Of a stretch of DNA of 15,692 bases, positions 14,257 through 15,692 are shown piece after piece; position 1 is the stretch's first letter; every line of letters begins with the position of its first letter. The notes under the pieces are model-generated. The model searched no databases. It was not told where the DNA came from and saw only the letters and a list, made by a program, of their open reading frames with translations. This stretch comes from JBOFCS01 sp051646185 (GTDB lineage: Bacteria; Actinomycetota; Actinomycetes; Mycobacteriales; Mycobacteriaceae): NCBI GenBank assembly GCA_051646185.1, contig JBOFCS010000237.1, positions 1 through 15,692 on the forward strand, given 5' to 3'. The position numbers were made by a program, and so were the translations under genes.

Positions 14257-14925
14257 TTGAGTAGCACAGGAATTATCACCGCAGTCTGTGTGGCTACCAC
14301 CAACACTTCCCTCGGCCCCAAAAACACTCCCAGCGCAATAGACAAACGACCAGTTAAGGATGTGGTCGAGGTAGGTCCGCTGGGATTAATGCGGGACCAT
14401 GTCTGCAACCACAAACATCACGGCGGCCTCGACCAAGCGGTGTACGCCTATGCCGAACATGAAGCTGCTCGGTGGGCTGAGGAACTAGGTAAAGACCTCC
14501 CACCTGGCTGGTTTGGTGAAAATTTCCGAACAAGCGGGATTCCGGTCACCGATGCGGTAATCGGTACCCGTTGGCAGGTCGGTGACCCCAACAAGGCTGG
14601 GCTGCTCCTTGAAGTAACCCTACCGAGGGTCCCATGCGCTAATTTTGGTCACTGGGCTCAGGAACTTCATTGGGTGAAACGCTTCACCCTGCGAGCGGAC
14701 ACCGGTGCTTATCTTCGGGTGATACGCCCGGGAAAAGTGCAAAGCGGGGACACAATCACCCTCGCTGCCATTCCTACTCACGGGGTTACCGCTCGAGAAC
14801 TATTTACCCGGTCCACTGTTCCGCGGTTGAAAACTCTGCTCACCGAACCTGATATCGCACCAAAAACCCAGCTCATGGCCGAAAAAGCATTGGAGGGGTT
14901 GTTAGCTGGCACACCTGAGAACTAA
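14257..14925 (+). CDS. MOSC domain protein (YiiM-like)
   Basis: A 222-residue protein of the YiiM-type MOSC family, which in E. coli reduces N-hydroxylated substrates with a molybdenum cofactor; the substrate here is unknown. Motifs are KRPV (30-33), the HHGGLDQAVYAYA segment (54-66), PGWFGENF (83-90) and LPRVPCANF (122-130) with C127, the probable molybdenum ligand. The start codon appears to be TTG (14257-14259) with AAAGGAT eight bases upstream; no ATG or GTG lies in a suitable place. It follows the ygfZ-like gene by four bases. I do not recall it at this position in M. tuberculosis, so it is probably an insertion in this lineage. Confidence 0.85.
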   Translation: MSSTGIITAVCVATTNTSLGPKNTPSAIDKRPVKDVVEVGPLGLMRDHVCNHKHHGGLDQAVYAYAEHEAARWAEELGKDLPPGWFGENFRTSGIPVTDAVIGTRWQVGDPNKAGLLLEVTLPRVPCANFGHWAQELHWVKRFTLRADTGAYLRVIRPGKVQSGDTITLAAIPTHGVTARELFTRSTVPRLKTLLTEPDIAPKTQLMAEKALEGLLAGTPEN

Positions 14926-14987
14926 AAATTCTGACAAAAATATGAATTATTAGGGTGTCCATGGCAGCGCAAAATTCATTCACACGC

Positions 14988-14993
14988 TAGACT
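14988..14993 (+). promoter_or_regulatory. Possible -10 element for the DUF3073 gene
   Basis: TAGACT (14988-14993) is a reasonable -10, placing transcription start near 15000 and leaving a G+C-rich leader of about 75 bases. No -35 match is seen. Confidence 0.35.
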
Positions 14994-15022
14994 GCTGTCA
15001 GGAAGAAATTACACACACGAAC

Positions 15023-15074
15023 GGGGCCGCCGAATCCCCTGGCCGCCCTGTCACATTGCGCGAGGGGGTCCCTC
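15023..15074 (+). promoter_or_regulatory. Structured 5' UTR masking the DUF3073 ribosome site
   Basis: GAGGG (15062-15066), the ribosome site, pairs with CCCTC (15070-15074), which touches the ATG at 15076. Just upstream, GGGG (15023-15026) can pair with CCCC (15036-15039), and GGCCGCC occurs twice 16 bases apart. The structure could hold back translation. Confidence 0.45.
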
Positions 15075-15075
15075 C

Positions 15076-15282
15076 ATGGGCCGCGGCCGGGCTAAGGCAA
15101 AGCAGACCAAAGTCGCTCGTGAGCTGAAGTACAGCTCACCTACGACAAACTTCGACAGCTTGCAGAAAGAGCTGTCCGGAGAGTTGTCGAACTCGTCTAG
15201 AGGCGAGTCGTCTCCTAACGACTATTCAGAGTCGGACAGCTACTCACGGTGGAGTGAAGACTCCGACGACTGGAGTCGATAA
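15076..15282 (+). CDS. DUF3073 small basic-acidic protein
   Basis: A 68-residue protein of an actinobacterial family with unknown function. The N-terminus MGRGRAKAKQTKVARELKYS is nearly identical to its mycobacterial relative (Rv0810c) and is strongly basic. The remainder is rich in Ser, Asp and Glu and ends with acidic-aromatic repeats (SDSYSRWSEDSDDWSR), suggesting a disordered tail. The basic head could bind nucleic acid, which is a guess. The gene lies next to purM, convergent, as in mycobacteria. The ribosome site GAGGGGG is inside a hairpin abutting the ATG. Confidence 0.9.
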   Translation: MGRGRAKAKQTKVARELKYSSPTTNFDSLQKELSGELSNSSRGESSPNDYSESDSYSRWSEDSDDWSR

Positions 15283-15292
15283 ATACTTCTAA

Positions 15293-15339
15293 CACAAATA
15301 AGCGAAGGTGAGTCCGTAGACTCCCTCCGCTTATTTGTG
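15293..15339. terminator. Bidirectional hairpin terminator between DUF3073 and purM
   Basis: CACAAATAAGCG (15293-15304) pairs with CGCTTATTTGTG (15328-15339). Inside, AGG/CCT and GAGTC/GACTC extend the stem to about 20 bp with the loop CGTA. It lies between two convergent genes, 10 bases after the DUF3073 stop and 13 bases after the purM stop. The A+T-rich arm ends would serve as tails in either direction. Confidence 0.85.
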
Positions 15340-15352
15340 CTTGTCTGAAACG

Positions 15353-15692
15353 TCAGAATCGTGGGTGCTGCCCAAGGAGCACTGCCCTCGCCGCTTCCTC
15401 CTGCGCGGAAGATTTCCTGACCACCCCCAGGGTCCAACAATCGATATGCCGAGCAGTAAGAACTGCCAAGGCACGATCCACATCTTCCGGTGCGACAACA
15501 GCAACCATGCCAATGCCCATGTTGAAAGTTTGTTCCATCTCAGCCTGCTCCACACGGCCGCGCTGAGCAATAAGCCCAAATACTGGGGCCGGGGTCCAAG
15601 TACCTCGATCTAACTCAGCAAAAAGCCCCTTAGGCATCACCCGTGCCAGGTTGTTGGTTAGCCCACCGCCGGTGACATGACAGAAGGTCCTA
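15353..15692 (-). CDS. purM: Phosphoribosylformylglycinamidine cyclo-ligase, C-terminal part (5' end beyond window)
   Basis: AIR synthetase, the fifth step of purine synthesis, which closes the imidazole ring using ATP. Only about the last 112 residues are in the window. They include the family signature CHVTGGGLTNNLARVMPKG and, near the end, FNMGIGMVAVVAPEDVDRAL, both typical of the ATP-grasp-unrelated PurM fold C-terminal domain. The stop is TGA at 15355-15353. The reading frame is open through the right edge. It faces the DUF3073 gene with a shared terminator, as purM and Rv0810c do in M. tuberculosis. Confidence 0.95.
   Translation of the reverse strand, partial: RTFCHVTGGGLTNNLARVMPKGLFAELDRGTWTPAPVFGLIAQRGRVEQAEMEQTFNMGIGMVAVVAPEDVDRALAVLTARHIDCWTLGVVRKSSAQEEAARAVLLGQHPRF

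Noticed and set aside
1..15692. CRISPR array, prophage or insertion sequence
   Set aside because: No regularly spaced direct repeats, transposase, integrase or terminal inverted repeats were seen anywhere in the window.

Overview
This window looks like chromosome from a mycolic-acid actinobacterium, most probably a Corynebacterium of moderate G+C. The evidence is a mycothiol synthase gene, a GlnR-type regulator, an LmeA-like envelope protein, actinobacteria-restricted families (DUF1416, DUF3073, DUF4395), several genes that appear to be transcribed leaderless from GTG/ATG starts, and a gene order that I recall from Mycobacterium tuberculosis (purM, Rv0810c to Rv0817c, glnR, mshD), here in inverted orientation. 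The species cannot be fixed from the sequence alone.

Layout. Positions 1-1504 (minus strand) hold glnR followed by mshD (cut by the window edge), joined by a 1-base stop/start overlap. Divergently, 1662-2923 holds an lmeA-like gene overlapping a membrane-anchored thioredoxin (thiX-like). At 2934-3023 lies a 29-codon leader peptide gene with four consecutive Cys codons, preceded by a leaderless-type promoter. It precedes a sulfur operon: DUF4395 membrane protein, rhodanese-type thiosulfate sulfurtransferase (cysA2-like) and DUF1416 protein (sseC-like). This operon ends at a perfect 46-bp palindrome. A 32-residue predicted membrane peptide and a nitrobindin/FABP-like gene follow, with overlapping stop and start.

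Positions 5676-11638 (minus strand) hold a complete cydA-cydB-cydD-cydC operon for the cytochrome bd quinol oxidase and its ABC-type assembly factor. It is visibly more A+T rich than the flanks and sits inside the otherwise mycobacterium-like block. Its last gene overlaps the nitrobindin gene tail to tail by 62 bp. Upstream of cydA is a 509-bp non-coding stretch with strong inverted repeats. Then come pabC (minus) and, divergently, a ygfZ-like folate-binding protein gene, a MOSC-domain gene and a small DUF3073 gene (all plus). The window ends with the 3' part of purM (minus), separated from DUF3073 by a large bidirectional hairpin terminator.

How the genes fit together: the left two thirds are about thiols and sulfur. 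They cover mycothiol synthesis, thioredoxin, sulfane-sulfur transfer and a cysteine-sensing leader. CydDC, known in E. coli to export cysteine and glutathione, may fit the same redox theme. The best candidate regulatory system here is the polycysteine leader with two mutually exclusive RNA folds in front of the DUF4395 gene.
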